Assembly (NCBI GenBank): GCA_033558025.1
Contig: JAUCEF010000012.1
Location: forward strand, 1,798,001-1,862,000
Direction of reading: 5' to 3'
DNA: 64,000 nucleotides
From: Phytophthora sp. 'mugwort'
Lineage: Eukaryota > Oomycota > Peronosporomycetes > Peronosporales > Peronosporaceae
Shown here: positions 35,811 through 46,989 of the stretch, piece after piece
How positions within the stretch are numbered: position 1 is the stretch's first letter
Layout: the number at the start of each line of letters is the position of its first letter
The notes under the pieces: model-generated
What the model was told of the DNA's origin: nothing
The model's input: only the letters and a program-made list of their open reading frames with translations
Database searches by the model: none
Position numbers and translations under genes: made by a program

Positions 35811-35997
35811 TTCAACCGAACTTAAGACAAACTTATCTCATCGCACTTAGCCGACGTAGATCGGTAATCTTGCAATCAGCGGCTACAGGAACTTCGATCG
35901 CCACGCGCACTGAAGATACGAAGTACCGGACAGTCAGCAACGTCCGGGATCAATGCACTCAGTGCTCCGAAGAGCGCAAAGCCAGCATTGTCCGGGG

Positions 35998-36262
35998 TGT
36001 TTCGAAGAAGTTAAGTTGATTAATGTCAAATTTAAAGCAGAATGCAAGCTACGCCTAAGAAACCTCCTGGATCCTACCGTAACCTTTTTCATGTAATCGT
36101 GAACGCGTGTTAGCGTCCACTGTTGGCTCCGGACTGCGTGTCCGGACCCAAGTGATCTTCAAACTGCGTGTCTGCAGAGCGCTTAGAGGCCAGCGGCACC
36201 TCTCTTTCGTTGACATTGGTCGGTCTGCGCGGGCCGGGGTAAGTTGACGCTCTTCAGCACCA
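35998..36262 (-). repeat. Gypsy LTR (5' LTR of the element)
   Basis: Partner of 31106-31346 with an additional TCCGGACCCAAGTGATC segment. Promoter and polyadenylation signals of the element would lie here; none could be pinpointed. Confidence 0.85.
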
Positions 36263-36661
36263 AGGGCTTGACCATTCTATGCCGACAGTGTTGCTTGGGC
36301 AGGCTAAACTAATTATGATGCAGCATCTCATATATCTTGCCTCGAACCACGGGTGTACTTCCCGAGTCGTTGTCAGCGTGTGCTATTTTTGCGAATTCCG
36401 ACACTTTTTGAATACTCGCTTCGGTCACACTGAAAATGATTTGCTCGGCGATGTACTTGGATAGAAAATCCGAATGAAACTCCGCTCAAAACTCACTTTC
36501 GGTCAGACCGTCTCCAGAACGCAATGGTATTAATTTCCACCTTTCACAGGTTGTTTGTTTTTAACGAACAAAAAATATCCAGGCCATTGAAGGAGTCTAT
36601 TTATTGTCCCAGTTTCCAGTTATCATTACGTTTAGTTAAGGTGAAGACGAATCGTGTAACT

Positions 36662-37716
36662 CTACCGAACTATTGTATCTCGCAAAATGTCATCTGATAG
36701 TTTCGACTCATCGTTGAGGAGCGAGTTGTAGTCGTGCAGCTCGTCCAAGCTCCATGCGGGCACGATATACGTGTGCGACTGAGTTTTGCATAATGGATTA
36801 AGTTATCAAGACCATGAAAAGCAAAAAGAATCAAATACTCCTTTCCACCCAGTTCGCTGCGACGTTCCCTCAATAAGCCGAAGCACAGAGCTTTCGTCTG
36901 AGAGCCCATAAATATCCACTTCATTCAATTCAATGAACACATTGTCTTCAACACATATTTGTGGAATCTGGCCCCACAATTGAGCACCCACGCAAATAAG
37001 GGAAGCTTCTTGCCTTCGACTTGGTGGCGATATAGAAGCTGAAAGATGCAATAGAGGTAGACACGACTTTCTCCGTGCCGTGATTCCCCGTCGCGACCAT
37101 GTTGGCACCTCTAACCAACTTTTCAACTTGCGCATCAACTCGGTAAAGATCACAATGGATGAGTTATTTTCTACAAAATCATCGAGTAGTGCTCCTCCGG
37201 GTGCGCCAGCGCAGGAAGCTTAACATTCTAAAATACCTCAGCTCGCGATTGCCCTCATAATCGTCCACTTTCGTTTCTTCGGCTGAACGGATAAAGCACC
37301 GCCGACAAACCGTTCATCTATGCGAGTGTGTTTGCCCATAAGCTCTTGCTTCGGAATTACCAGCAGCACGTGTATTTGATCAGGGGATGGCTGCGGCATT
37401 TTAGTAAATTTAAACAGCCAATGCTGCAAAGTCTTAGTCGACCTCATCTTCTCGCCATCGATCACCGTTCGAATGTCTTTGTGCGTCTTTCCTTCCTCCA
37501 ACTCCAGCGCAGCAGGATCGTCGTCCGACAGCCACGCGTCGCCCTCTCTTCGTCAGGGAAAGCTGCAGCTTTTAGCGTCGACATTCTTCAAATCGTTTGG
37601 CTTTTCCTTCTCGATCGCCTTATTCAATTTGCTTGTCGTCGGCCGGTGTTGATCTCCACATCGAACGCGCTTCCTGCCTGACCGACAATCACACACTCTA
37701 ACGTGACAAACACCAT
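36662..37716 (-). pseudogene. Crinkler (CRN) effector pseudogene
   Basis: An ATG at 37716 opens a frame MVFVTLECVIVGQAGSAFDV, the CRN ubiquitin-like N-terminus. The frame shifts after about 30 codons. Further in, segments match the LFLAK region (here LQLSLTKRG), WLSDDDPAALELEEGK, THKDIRTVIDGEKM and the DWL-like LQHWLFKFTKMP. The last frame also holds QIHVLLVIP, the HVLVVVP-type motif marking the end of the translocation domain. The C-terminal part ends with a frame containing YIVPAWSLDELHDYNSLL and a TAG at 36662. At least three frameshifts separate ~350 codons. CRNs are host-nucleus-targeted effectors in living pathogens; this copy looks dead. A Gypsy LTR starts 400 bp downstream. Confidence 0.75.
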
Positions 37717-37912
37717 CTTTCCTCGTACCTACGCGGGCAGTGAAGGTGTGATGACGCATTGGGGCAGCCCCAGACCTAACGTAATTCCAACCAATGGCGC
37801 AACGCAACGGATAGTGCTGGTAATAACAGTACGTCCCCGCCTAATCCGGAATCGAAACCTTTCAGAAATGAAAGCGAGTGATGCGCTCAACTGAAAATGA
37901 GGGGAAAGTCAC

Positions 37913-38083
37913 ATGCAACGACCAACGCAGGAGCGTTTGCGAGCACGCGTAGCTACTGGTGAAAGCTCATGAAACGACCAACGGAGTAGCGTTTGCGAGC
38001 GAGCGTAGCCGCATCAAACCCGCGCGGGTTGCCCGTGAAGGAGCGCCACGCGGTATTTTGTGCGGAGGCGGGCCAGCGCCGAT
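37913..38083 (+). repeat. GC-rich repeat with a ~58-bp tandem unit, shared with 13.04-13.16 kb
   Basis: Two adjacent copies of a unit containing CGACCAACG...AGCGTTTGCGAGC...GCGTAGC start near 37917 and 37975. The second copy and its downstream part pair with the reverse complement of 13044-13155. Confidence 0.6.
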
Positions 38084-38283
38084 CGTTCCAGGTAGCCGAG
38101 AAATGTGGTGTAGCGAGATCGAACAAATACTATTATGACCTAATTCACTTACCAACTGCGGCCAGACACCGACTAACGAAGAGGTTCCCCGATGATCCGT
38201 TGTCAGCTGAACTTGGGTTCAACGAGCGGAATGCGTTGGGACCCAGCACACCAACACCCGCAAAACGGGCAGCGCCCGGCTAG

Positions 38284-39077
38284 TATCTTATCAATTGTAT
38301 TATGTTTCCTGTATTAATGTGTGTCTGTCTGTCACAATCATGCCTTACCGCCGCATCTCTCTTTCGACATGTTTTGGGTTTGCTTTTAAAACCCATGAAT
38401 CGGATCCCGCTGTCTTTTCGACTCCAAAACCTATGACTGAAATTGCAAAAATAGTCACCGTTCTTAGTTAAGACTTCTTCTCATTGGCCGAAATAACGAC
38501 TACATTGATAGGCTGTATTCAATGATATTCTCGGAAGTTTCTCATTACGTTTTCTACATCTCGCCCTAGCGGAGTGAGGAAGTGAGCGAAGGGCGCTGCA
38601 GTTAGGGATGCCCACAGGAATAAGTGACGCAGTATATAGATACGTGTAACTGCATAATGTTTTCTATAAATAGTATACTACTACATGGCGGTTGAGGGGC
38701 CGCCTGCTGGGAAAACTGGTACCTTCGGTGCTGCCGAGGCCTGCTGTGCGCGCGAGAGAACTGGAGCCGTGCATTTGGTGAGATAGCCACCACTGCACGA
38801 AGGGATGTATAGCATATGACGGCCACACTGAAGCGGCCTCACCAGCCCCAGAATAGTTCATTTCCTGGCCAATGTGCTCTACACAGCCAAAACGACCCAT
38901 TCGAAGCAAACGTGACAGCAGGACCATATTGCGTGCAATTCCGAAGTTGGGCTTTCTACCTCCGGGGGAATAATGCCAGGCTCACAGTACGATAAGGAGA
39001 CGGCGGCCGGCCCTGATGCTGTCTAGCACGGGGTCCAATTCGGGTTCGAGGTAGCAAGTCGAGTTGCTGCCACAGGT
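38284..39077. other. No recognisable gene
   Basis: Mixed composition; a reverse frame at 38927-38664 is open but lacks motifs. It probably includes the left end of the hAT-like element that follows. Confidence 0.3.
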
Positions 39078-40492
39078 GTGGTAACGACAACTGTGTGTCG
39101 ACTCTGTGTTGTGTTTGGTCGTGAAGTCAATGAAGATAGAGCGGACCAGCCTAAGCGCATAAAAAAAAACGACGAGAACACATCACTTCAGCGCTTTCCG
39201 GACCGACATATACAGCATGCACATGCTCGTAGCAAACCCGACCACGTAGGACTTGAACAGGCACTTGCTTACGTATGGCGACCGCGAGGCATTTTTTGGC
39301 GGAACTTGCCATTCCGCGACACTATCTGCAGCCACTTAGAGTCAGCCGCCCCCCCCTTGCGCTTAGTGTGGTACATCGCGCCTCAATAATTGGAGATGTC
39401 ATTGGTGACATACTATTTCATCCAGATGACGCCGATATCAAAGCAGCCCGCGTTGGTGCATCTCGATGAAATGGAAGATGGGCTATCGAGTAGACATCAA
39501 GATACCCAAACGGTTCACCTTGCTCGTGAAATCGGTGGCTCTCGGGGAGTCGTTCCGTATGGCAGCACGGATCGTACAGCTCATTCGAGACGAGGCGGGC
39601 ATGGCGGTATACATGGGTGCAGTGCTACCCTAGCTTCCACGAACGACTGTTCTTGTGGTTTGCACCTCTGCGCTGCCGCAACTTAGCTCAATGGTTCACT
39701 CAAACCACTGCATTTTCCATCGCGTTAGACTCCTCTACCCTCCATAGCTCGTCTTACTTAAACGTGAGAGTTTTTTTCGCACGTGGAAGTATACAAAACG
39801 TTATTCTCCTCCTTGCGCCTCTGTTTGAGGCGCATACGGGCAAGCGCATGTGCGTTGTACTCGCCAAATTGCTGTCATCATTCACCATTAGATGCTGAGG
39901 CGTATCTTATTGAGAGGATCCCTAGATTGAATTGGCCATTTAACCATGGTCCCAGTGCAGAAGAGAGAACTGGTCGCTGCCGTGGCGAAAACGTTCGTGT
40001 CTTCCGTCAGCAGAATTCACTCTATAGTTGCTTGACACGACTCTGACAACGTAACAGCAACTGAGGAGATGCCAGTCCTTCCTCACCACCTGGTTCACCT
40101 CAGAATACTGATTGGTATAGGGTAAATGAGCGACATCTTTCCAGACTGACAGTCGTGCTCGAGGGGATAAAAATCCACCAGATCGGCCAGGAATTTGCGC
40201 AACTAAAGCGAATTTATCGTAGCAATACGACAGTCCGAGAGTTATTCGATAGCAGCTCGGACATCAAAACTTCATTCAAAGACGGATGGCCACTGCTCGG
40301 GGCGCCGTTTCCACGAATATTGCAATTCTGCGGTGAGCCTGCTCGGCATTTCCGAACACAGTCGAAAGCGACTTCTCCGTCATGGACTGGGAAAAAGACG
40401 TATATCGGCGCAGCTTCACGGACTTCTCGCTGGATGGTATAATCCACTTGAAGCAGTATCAAGAACTTTGGAGACTCGTCAACGCGCATTAA
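39078..40492 (+). pseudogene. hAT-like transposase pseudogene with N-terminal zinc finger
   Basis: The plus-strand frames begin with a C2-type finger (TVCRLCVVFGREVNEDRADQ). They continue through VGDVIGDILFHPDDADIK and SIALDSSTLHSSSYLNVRV (an Asp-containing segment). They end with the hAT-style C-terminal dimerisation region: SFKDGWPLLGA near 40277, then DFSVMDWEKDVYRRSFTDFS and LDGIIHLKQYQELW, stopping at 40492. At least five frameshifts are needed. A zinc-finger/hAT family of this layout is common in oomycetes and largely uncharacterised. No terminal repeats were identified. Confidence 0.6.
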
Positions 40493-42566
40493 ACTACGAG
40501 TAAAACAGAACACGGTTAATGTTTTACCTTGGAAAATGTCTTCTCCCACAACTCCCAATCTAGAGATTACAAATCTACCACCGGAAGCACAATGGTGGGA
40601 AAATGGGAGCACTCGCTATTAAGGAGGCCTGGCGATATGTGAACCATCGAATCTGGCGTTCACTACACCACATCCAATTATGTGGAAAGATGTATTTCCT
40701 GGTGGAAGCTTGCGCAACAACGGAAATTGTGTTTTACACACTAAGTTCTATGTTACACACAGTGTGTCTGGGGGCGTTCTCCGTCGCGAATCGTGCATCA
40801 CTTGAGCCTTGGACGCGTAGCCAATTTTTTATTTGGATCCGACTCTCCTCATCCCTTTTGGATGAACGGATGACCATGTATGAAGTATTCGATTCACCCC
40901 AAATGTATGGAAGTGCTGCTACAAAACACGTTCTCAGTTCTACCTTGACCTTGCCGCTACCCCATCGAATAACATAAATACTTAATCGCTTTAGTCAATT
41001 CGCGTTCGTAAGGCGGCATATTGTTTATATATTTGTGGCTATATTATTCTCGTGGAGATGACTTGAGGGAAGTTTACTGGGACTACCCGAAGAATGAGGG
41101 GGTGGACAGCCTCAACGCATTAATTACACGGTCTGGTGCGTGAGCGTAAGCTCAGTCAACATGCATACCACATTAAGAATGTTGCAACAACAAAATTGCA
41201 GTTGCAGGCATACAGGCATCCGTCCAGACTGCCAAACTGGATCGCGCCTAGGACTGCCCAAAGAATTGGCTGAGCCAGCTAGTAACGGCGCGATCAAATT
41301 ACATCAATGAGACTCGATATACAATACATTTTATGCGACTCCTGACGCCAGTTCGGCAGTCAGCACGGATGCCAGTACGGCTGCAGAAACTGTATTGCAC
41401 CAGCGCGGTGCTTTGGACTGGCGTTCTCTCTCTGTCGACGTCCGAGTCTTCAGACTATGTGGGTGATTCACCCGTTAAATGCGTTCAAAAATAAGTTGTT
41501 GGTATTCCCAGCTACGTCGCAGACGATCTAGTCAGGTTTATCATGGTCACATAAAGATTTTCGAATTAGAACTAATTAATTTCAATGCCCATCCATCGCC
41601 TATACTTGTAATATATAGATTGTGCTTTGCAAGAATTTTGCCGGCCCGTCTTAGCGTTTAGATCGATCCAGCTGCAAAATATTGAGATCCTAAAAATGTG
41701 AATCGCCATAAATCTTCACTAAATCGGGCATCCGCTCGCCAATGTAGTGCTCAATTTCTAGCCCTCTATCTGACACCGGATTGGTATGAGTGCAACCCGC
41801 ATGTGTCATCGGCTGCAGCGGCACTAATACTGCTCTGTTTGTTGCGTGCAATCGTTTTTTAGCTTCTTCGACCGCTCTCCGAGACGGACTTTGTGGAGCT
41901 GTTAACAAAGCGCTGGACTTGCATCACCGAGGATGATATTGCGGCTTTAGCGAATGAAGAGCCTATCCATGTATAATTTGGGTTCGAGTTCTTTGTATAT
42001 CTCGCTCCAGTGGTGAAGCCTCTTGGCGGAATTAGGTGCGCAATTGCAGATCGAGTTCGAGCTGCTGCAGCGGAGATTGAGGCTGTACAAGCTGATGGAA
42101 GAGAGCGATTCGGACCGATTGTTTCTCATCATCTAGCCGTCCACCGTGCCAGGCAGCCCGAAGGTACTCCGTTTTCGATTCCCGACGGCAATACCATGCA
42201 ACAAGCTAGAGCTTTGGATGCAGCTGCGATGGCCTGAAAGATCAAGCTGCACAAGCTGAGGGGGAGGTAGTGCAAACTGAAGTCGAGCTGTTTGATACAT
42301 AGGTGAAGCTACGCGTAAAGCGCTCGACGCTTCGAGCATTGCTGGGACTGCCTAGCACGACATCTTCACTAGCGGGATCTTCCATGGCTTTCGCTCGAAG
42401 CAGTACTGCTCCGATGCGACGGCGTTCCCGATACAGACCATAGCATGTCTCAAAGTTAGAAAACAAGGTTTGCAACCAGATAAACTCAATTAATGAAAAT
42501 TTGACCTTCGTAACATATTTACTATTCGACGTCGTTAGCTACTTCATTCTCTTGTCGTACTATAAA
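40493..42566. other. Unassigned sequence
   Basis: About 2 kb. A plus frame at 40603-40977 and reverse frames at 42475-42242, 42132-41947 and 41908-41690 are open but carry no family signature. No element ends were recognised. Confidence 0.3.
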
Positions 42567-43480
42567 TTATGAAGAGGGAAGCTTCTTACCGTTGTATCCA
42601 CAGTGCGCATATACAGATTTAAGACCCCTTTGTGCGCAATCACTACGCCAGTACGACAACAGGAACGCATCGCCACATTGAGAAGCAACGCTGGGTATAA
42701 TGTGAGGACGAGGTTGGCATTCTTTTGGGTCCAGCGCTTGAGGAGCCCAAAACAAACCTCAATTGGGTTGGCTGAGATGAGAATGTCGGGAGGTAAGAAG
42801 TTTTACTCTAGCTTGGAGGATAACCATACCAAAATGTAAAACACACTCTTGTGTTAGTAATCATGATCAAGATAAAGAATGCACTCTCAAACAAACATCT
42901 GATTCGAGTTCTCGATCATGTGAATTTTGCCGTTGCCCATCACAACTATTGATTGAGGCAACGACCACGGGTTCAAAAGAAGCAAGCTTTTTTTTTAAAA
43001 AACGCTCTATGAAAGGAGTTTCCTGTGTAAGTACCTTCAGTATAGTCACAAGCAACACGCCGCTATGGTCTAACGCTGCCAATATAGTCAACCGCTAGCC
43101 GTGACTGAAAGGTAATCGTATAACTGCCTTTTTATTCTGTTTTGGCCATGCATATCGCCGGTATGCATGACGCCCATCTTTGGCAGTTTTGTCAATAAAA
43201 AGCAATTGCTCAGGGTAAGAATACATAGTCTCTAACTTTACCCTTGTAAGCACGCACATCGTGTGGTACGCACTCTCTCGCTGCCTTAGTTAGCACATTT
43301 TAGTCAAGTTAATATAAAAATGCAAACCTCTACAAATTGTACTCAGCGAAACATTTTTCACCTCAGGGAGAGTATGCTTCATAAATGCTTGTAGCTCATC
43401 TAAATAAAAGGTGGGATGGTCCTCAACATACTTCCATACACGCCCCACTACATCACACGACCACAATGATGGGTGACTTC
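42567..43480 (-). pseudogene. Tc1/mariner-superfamily DDE transposase relic
   Basis: Reverse-strand segments in several frames follow the order of an oomycete DDE_3 transposase. An N-terminal VWKYVEDHPTFYLDELQAFM is followed by LPEVKNVSLSTICRGLHFY and then YPEQLLFIDKTAKDGR (first Asp). Next are MTILAALDHSG and a GNGKIHMIENSNQMF segment (Asp replaced by Gly-Asn). ISANPIEVCFGLLKRW (catalytic Glu) comes last, ending at 42567. Multiple stops and an A/T run near 42990 break it. Confidence 0.65.
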
Positions 43481-44328
43481 ATCGTCGTTCTCCACCACTC
43501 CCTTCAATAAAAACAAACAGTACCGCTTCTGTATAGTGCACACGTAAGGTCCAAAAATATCACTTACTTACAACACAGACATATCATACATATGAATAAG
43601 AAAAACAGCACGCCAAGTGGAGTCGTGAGAGTACATTGTTTATGTACTTGAGGACAGGACCTGTTCGAGACTGATAGAAAATCGTGCGTTTAGTCCTGTC
43701 CATTGAAATCGAAGTGCAGTGTTCGGTTAGAAATGTCCTCCAAAATGCAGAAAAGTAGAAAGTCAGACAATTACAGTGGGAGAACATCTGCCTCCGAATT
43801 ACGATAAATTGGTCATAATTGCGTTTTTCTTCGTGCAATTAGGACACATTAAAATTATAACTGATTGCTGCTAGGTACAAACCGCTGTCTGCAAACTCGC
43901 TCAAGATGTATTTTCTATGAAATGTTTCCAATTTAAATCGATCTTGTGCTTATATAGTTCGAGTAAGCCAATAAGTCAAAATGACAAAACACTTACAAAG
44001 TATTGTGTAGTATATCTTTGTCTTTTTATGAAATATTCTTTAATCAAATAATTAAGCTCGCTTTCGGGTTAGGCTCGCTATTGCTTATTGAGTCCGCGTC
44101 TGATCTCCATTCTTATCGTCGTACTCCTTTTAATAAGTTATGCGAGCTTCGCGCTTGCGCTGATAGTAGCGCTTCTGCGCCTCACTGATGCGATCCTTAA
44201 ATATTGCTCGAGAGAGTATGTAATCTGCTTTATATGTATATTTGGATTAATATAAACTACTACATGTACAGCTACCGCTATCCGCAAAATGAAAGGCAAT
44301 GTGGATTACAAACTATAGTGAATTTGAT
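43481..44328. other. A/T-rich flank with a possible GIY-YIG-type basic tail (44050-44215, -)
   Basis: Mostly non-coding. On the reverse strand near 44215-44050 a short segment, ISEAQKRYYQRKREARITY then KEYDDKNGDQTR, resembles the Lys/Arg/Tyr-rich repeat tail found in many viral GIY-YIG nucleases. It may mark the left part of the Maverick-like element. Very tentative. Confidence 0.25.
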
Positions 44329-44525
44329 TAAATCCTATTGACATCCAAAATGCTGCGGTGGAACATGCCCATTTTATCATCTAACGACACTTGAGGCCAA
44401 AACTCTCTGAAATCGTAAGATGGGTCGATCCATTGCTTCTTCAAGGCAATCATGCGTGCGATTCTTGCCTGCAGGTTCAAACAGCGATAGAAAGGTCGCT
44501 CTAAACCAGTGAATACCAGGGACTG
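44329..44525 (-). other. Unassigned reverse-strand gene fragment at the element's left side
   Basis: A coherent frame, LQARIARMIALKKQWIDP then YDFREFWPQVSLDDKMGMF, ends at a TAA (44329-44331). Upstream the frame is broken. I do not recognise it; its codon use and position suggest it belongs to the Maverick-like element. Confidence 0.35.
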
Positions 44526-44783
44526 CCATCCACGTCACCGAATGTTATCCGCACATCGAAGTGACATCGTTTTTATATTTTCGACAACGATACGCTGTGG
44601 AGGAGCCCTCAAGTCTGCTCAATGTTGAGCACTTTATTGCCGTTGCAGTCCGTGACATCAATGAGACGGTTGTCTCGGATGCATGGGTCGAACAGCTTCA
44701 AACGGAGGCAGTCCGTGTCATCACGAAATCGAACATTTCACGTTTCATTCGTTGGAGGAGCTAAAGGGTTCATGTGAGATTCC

Positions 44784-45475
44784 ATGAAGAAGCGCCTCAT
44801 CAAGAGTAAGAATCCGATTCATCTATCGATTGCCATCTATCAGCTTGCTAAGCTCCGAATGCTCCAATCTACTACGATTGCATCGATTTCTACTTCGATC
44901 GCAGCGATTTTCAATATCAGGCGATGGACACTGACTCAGCGTATATCGCTTTCAGCTGGGATAATCCTTTCCGCGAGTGTATCAAGCGTGAGCTTCAAGA
45001 CCACTTCAAGCCACACAAGTATGAATGGTTTCCGCGAGACGATAACCAGGAAGTGTCCATTTATGATACATTCACTCCTGGTCTATTCAAGGAAGGGTCA
45101 CTCCTGGTCTATTCAAGGAAGAGTGGCGAGGTGATGCGATGATAGACTATCCAGCAAGAATTACATTTGCTATATCCCAGATAAAGAACACAAGGTCAAG
45201 AAATATGAAAGACTTCTTAATGGGAAAGTCGAATATTTGAAGCTGTTCGCAAAGGGTATTCAAAAGAACAAGAACAATAATTTACTATCGTCTGAGAACT
45301 TCGAGTCTGTTGTTCGCGATCGTATAACTCTCAGAGGAACTAACAAGGATTTTCGCATTAGTAAAGAGACTAATCAATCATTACATACAGTCAAACAAAG
45401 ACTGCCCTTAATGATTGGTACGACAAGTGTAAGGTTTTAGGTGATGGTATTTCTACAATTCCGGTCGATATTTAG
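44784..45475 (+). pseudogene. Protein-primed DNA polymerase B, C-terminal fragment
   Basis: The plus frames start NPIHLSIAIYQLAKLRMLQ, shift, then give YYDCIDFYFDRSDFQYQAMD and DTDSAYIAF, the palm motif C (DTDS) of family B polymerases. The thumb-like region includes WFPRDDNQEVSIYDTFTPG and FESVVRDRITLRGTNKDF, ending VLGDGISTIPVDI at TAG 45473-45475. This is about 230 codons; the exonuclease, motif A and terminal-protein parts are absent. A 26-bp tandem duplication at 45073-45124 shifts the frame after TPGLFKE. In intact elements this enzyme replicates the linear viral genome. Confidence 0.8.
45073..45124 (+). repeat. 26-bp tandem duplication inside the polymerase gene
   Basis: CACTCCTGGTCTATTCAAGG...GGGT is repeated directly with one mismatch (GGGT, GAGT). 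26 is not a multiple of three, so it disrupts the frame. Confidence 0.9.
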
Positions 45476-45477
45476 GG

Positions 45478-46560
45478 GGAGCTCTTTGTATATTTGTTTT
45501 GTTCTAATATAGACCACGAACGAGCTACTATTGAAGCTTTTTCATGTCCTAAAACAGGGTATATCGGTCGCAATGCTCTGTATCAAAAGGCTAAAAAAAT
45601 GAAAATCTATTCGTCTGAAGGATGTTAAGGAGTGGTATGCCAAGCAGACTGATATCCAACGCTACAACGGCAAAGCAACTCGATTTGATGATTTTAAGAT
45701 TGCTTCAAGCAATCCGAATAGTTGGCAGGCAAATTTAGCATTTTGGAAAGGAAAGACAAATTTAACGGCTATCAATATCAACTCCAGAATTGGATTTGCT
45801 AAGATACTAGCGGACAAGCGTTGGAGTAGTGTCTCTAAGGGTATTAGATCTCTTGAATCACTTAAAGCTGATATTTTAACTACCGACAATGGCTCTGCTT
45901 TATGAATAGGCATGCCCAAGCCTATTTCTAAAGCAAATCTATCACTACAATAACGAACCGGGTGACCACGGAACGATGGGCAAGGTGGAACGATTTAACC
46001 GTACGCTTAAGTCGAGATGATGAAGATAAAGCAATCACTAACGATCAAGCTACTAAGCGATGTCATCGACAACTATAACAATATTAAGCACACTTCTATC
46101 AAAATGTGACACCGAATGAAGCATCTGGAGAGGTTATTGAATCTGAATTAGATCATAACAACAACGCTATGGATGAGCTTGAGAATCGGGTTAAAATTGG
46201 AGCTTCTGTGTTATATCGTTTGAAGAAGACGCAATTTGAAGAGGAATCGGCGAGATGGAGCAAGGCTATACATGAAATAGTTGGCATCGGTGGCTATCGA
46301 GCTCAAAGTAGAATAGACATACACTCTACAAGGCACCAAATGATATCAAATTGGTTAATGACGCGATGACGAATGCAAAGATTACGAATAATATGCGAGG
46401 TTGAGAAGGTTATGGACCATAAGAAACAGCAATCAGGTAAATACAAATAACTCGTCAAATGGATTGGATATGACGATCTATCCTAGGAACCACAAGATTG
46501 ATCTCCGATTGATCAACAAAAACAAGCGATCTACCCTTGAGACTAAGTACTGGAATTCAA
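45478..46560 (+). pseudogene. Maverick/Polinton-type retroviral-like integrase with chromodomain
   Basis: Frames in order: ERATIEAFSCPKTGYIGRNA, then YQKAKKMK, then NINSRIGFAKILADKRW (first Asp position reads Asn in the NVNSR-type motif). ADILTTDNGSA gives the second Asp, and GTMGKVERFNRTLK the Glu. A C-terminal domain, ENRVKIGASVLYRLKK and ARWSKAIHEIVGIGGYR, follows. Near 46400-46500 a chromodomain-like EVEKVMDHKKQQSGKYK then LVKWIGYDDLS is visible, with stops at KY* and S*. The integrase inserts the element's DNA into the host, and the chromodomain may guide it to heterochromatin. Several frameshifts make this copy inactive. Confidence 0.8.
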
Positions 46561-46657
46561 AGAGCTCGCATAGCGGCTCCGGTGTTGGTTTCGCCTGCCA
46601 CAACAAATGAAACATCCAATTTTTATATCTGACTTGATATAGAAACCAACACGAAAT

Positions 46658-46918
46658 ATGTGTCCGAATTGTTTAACGGAACGTGAGCTTGTTAAGGTTC
46701 GTCGAAAGCTATGGACCATTGAGGAAGTAAGCTGCATTAAAAACGAGTTGCAGAATCTTGATGCAACAGCAAACTTTCGTAAAACAATTGCCAATCGTAA
46801 ATCCAGCGAGAATTGGAACTCATCTTTGGCGTATTGCATCAAAGATCGCTATTTCAAAACTACTAAAATGAGCGAAATTATATATGCCATTCGTACCGCA
46901 TCGTTTCACCACGATTGA
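46658..46918 (+). CDS. Small unassigned protein of the Maverick-like element, 86 aa
   Basis: An uninterrupted frame begins MCPNCLTERELVKVRRKLW and continues basic and helical to ASFHHD. The CPNC could be half of a zinc site. No family recognised. Position between integrase and virion genes suggests an accessory role. Confidence 0.35.
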   Translation: MCPNCLTERELVKVRRKLWTIEEVSCIKNELQNLDATANFRKTIANRKSSENWNSSLAYCIKDRYFKTTKMSEIIYAIRTASFHHD

Positions 46919-46989
46919 ATTATGCCGAGCTACTGGTGAGAGTATTTATCCACTCATTTCTAATGATTAGAATGATATATAGACTCACA

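Larger units (their letters stand above)
31106..36262 (-). mobile_element. Ty3/Gypsy LTR retrotransposon with both LTRs, decayed
   Basis: Two direct repeats, 31106-31346 and 35998-36262, bound a reverse-strand gag-pol region. Both start TGTTTCGAAGAAG and end CACCA on the plus strand (TG...CA termini on the element's own strand). Internal order is gag (near 35.8-34.7), protease, RT, RNase H, integrase, chromodomain-like tail (31.4). Every domain is frameshifted. The 4-5 bp flanks (AGTG left, AGGG right) are not an exact target duplication. Confidence 0.85.
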
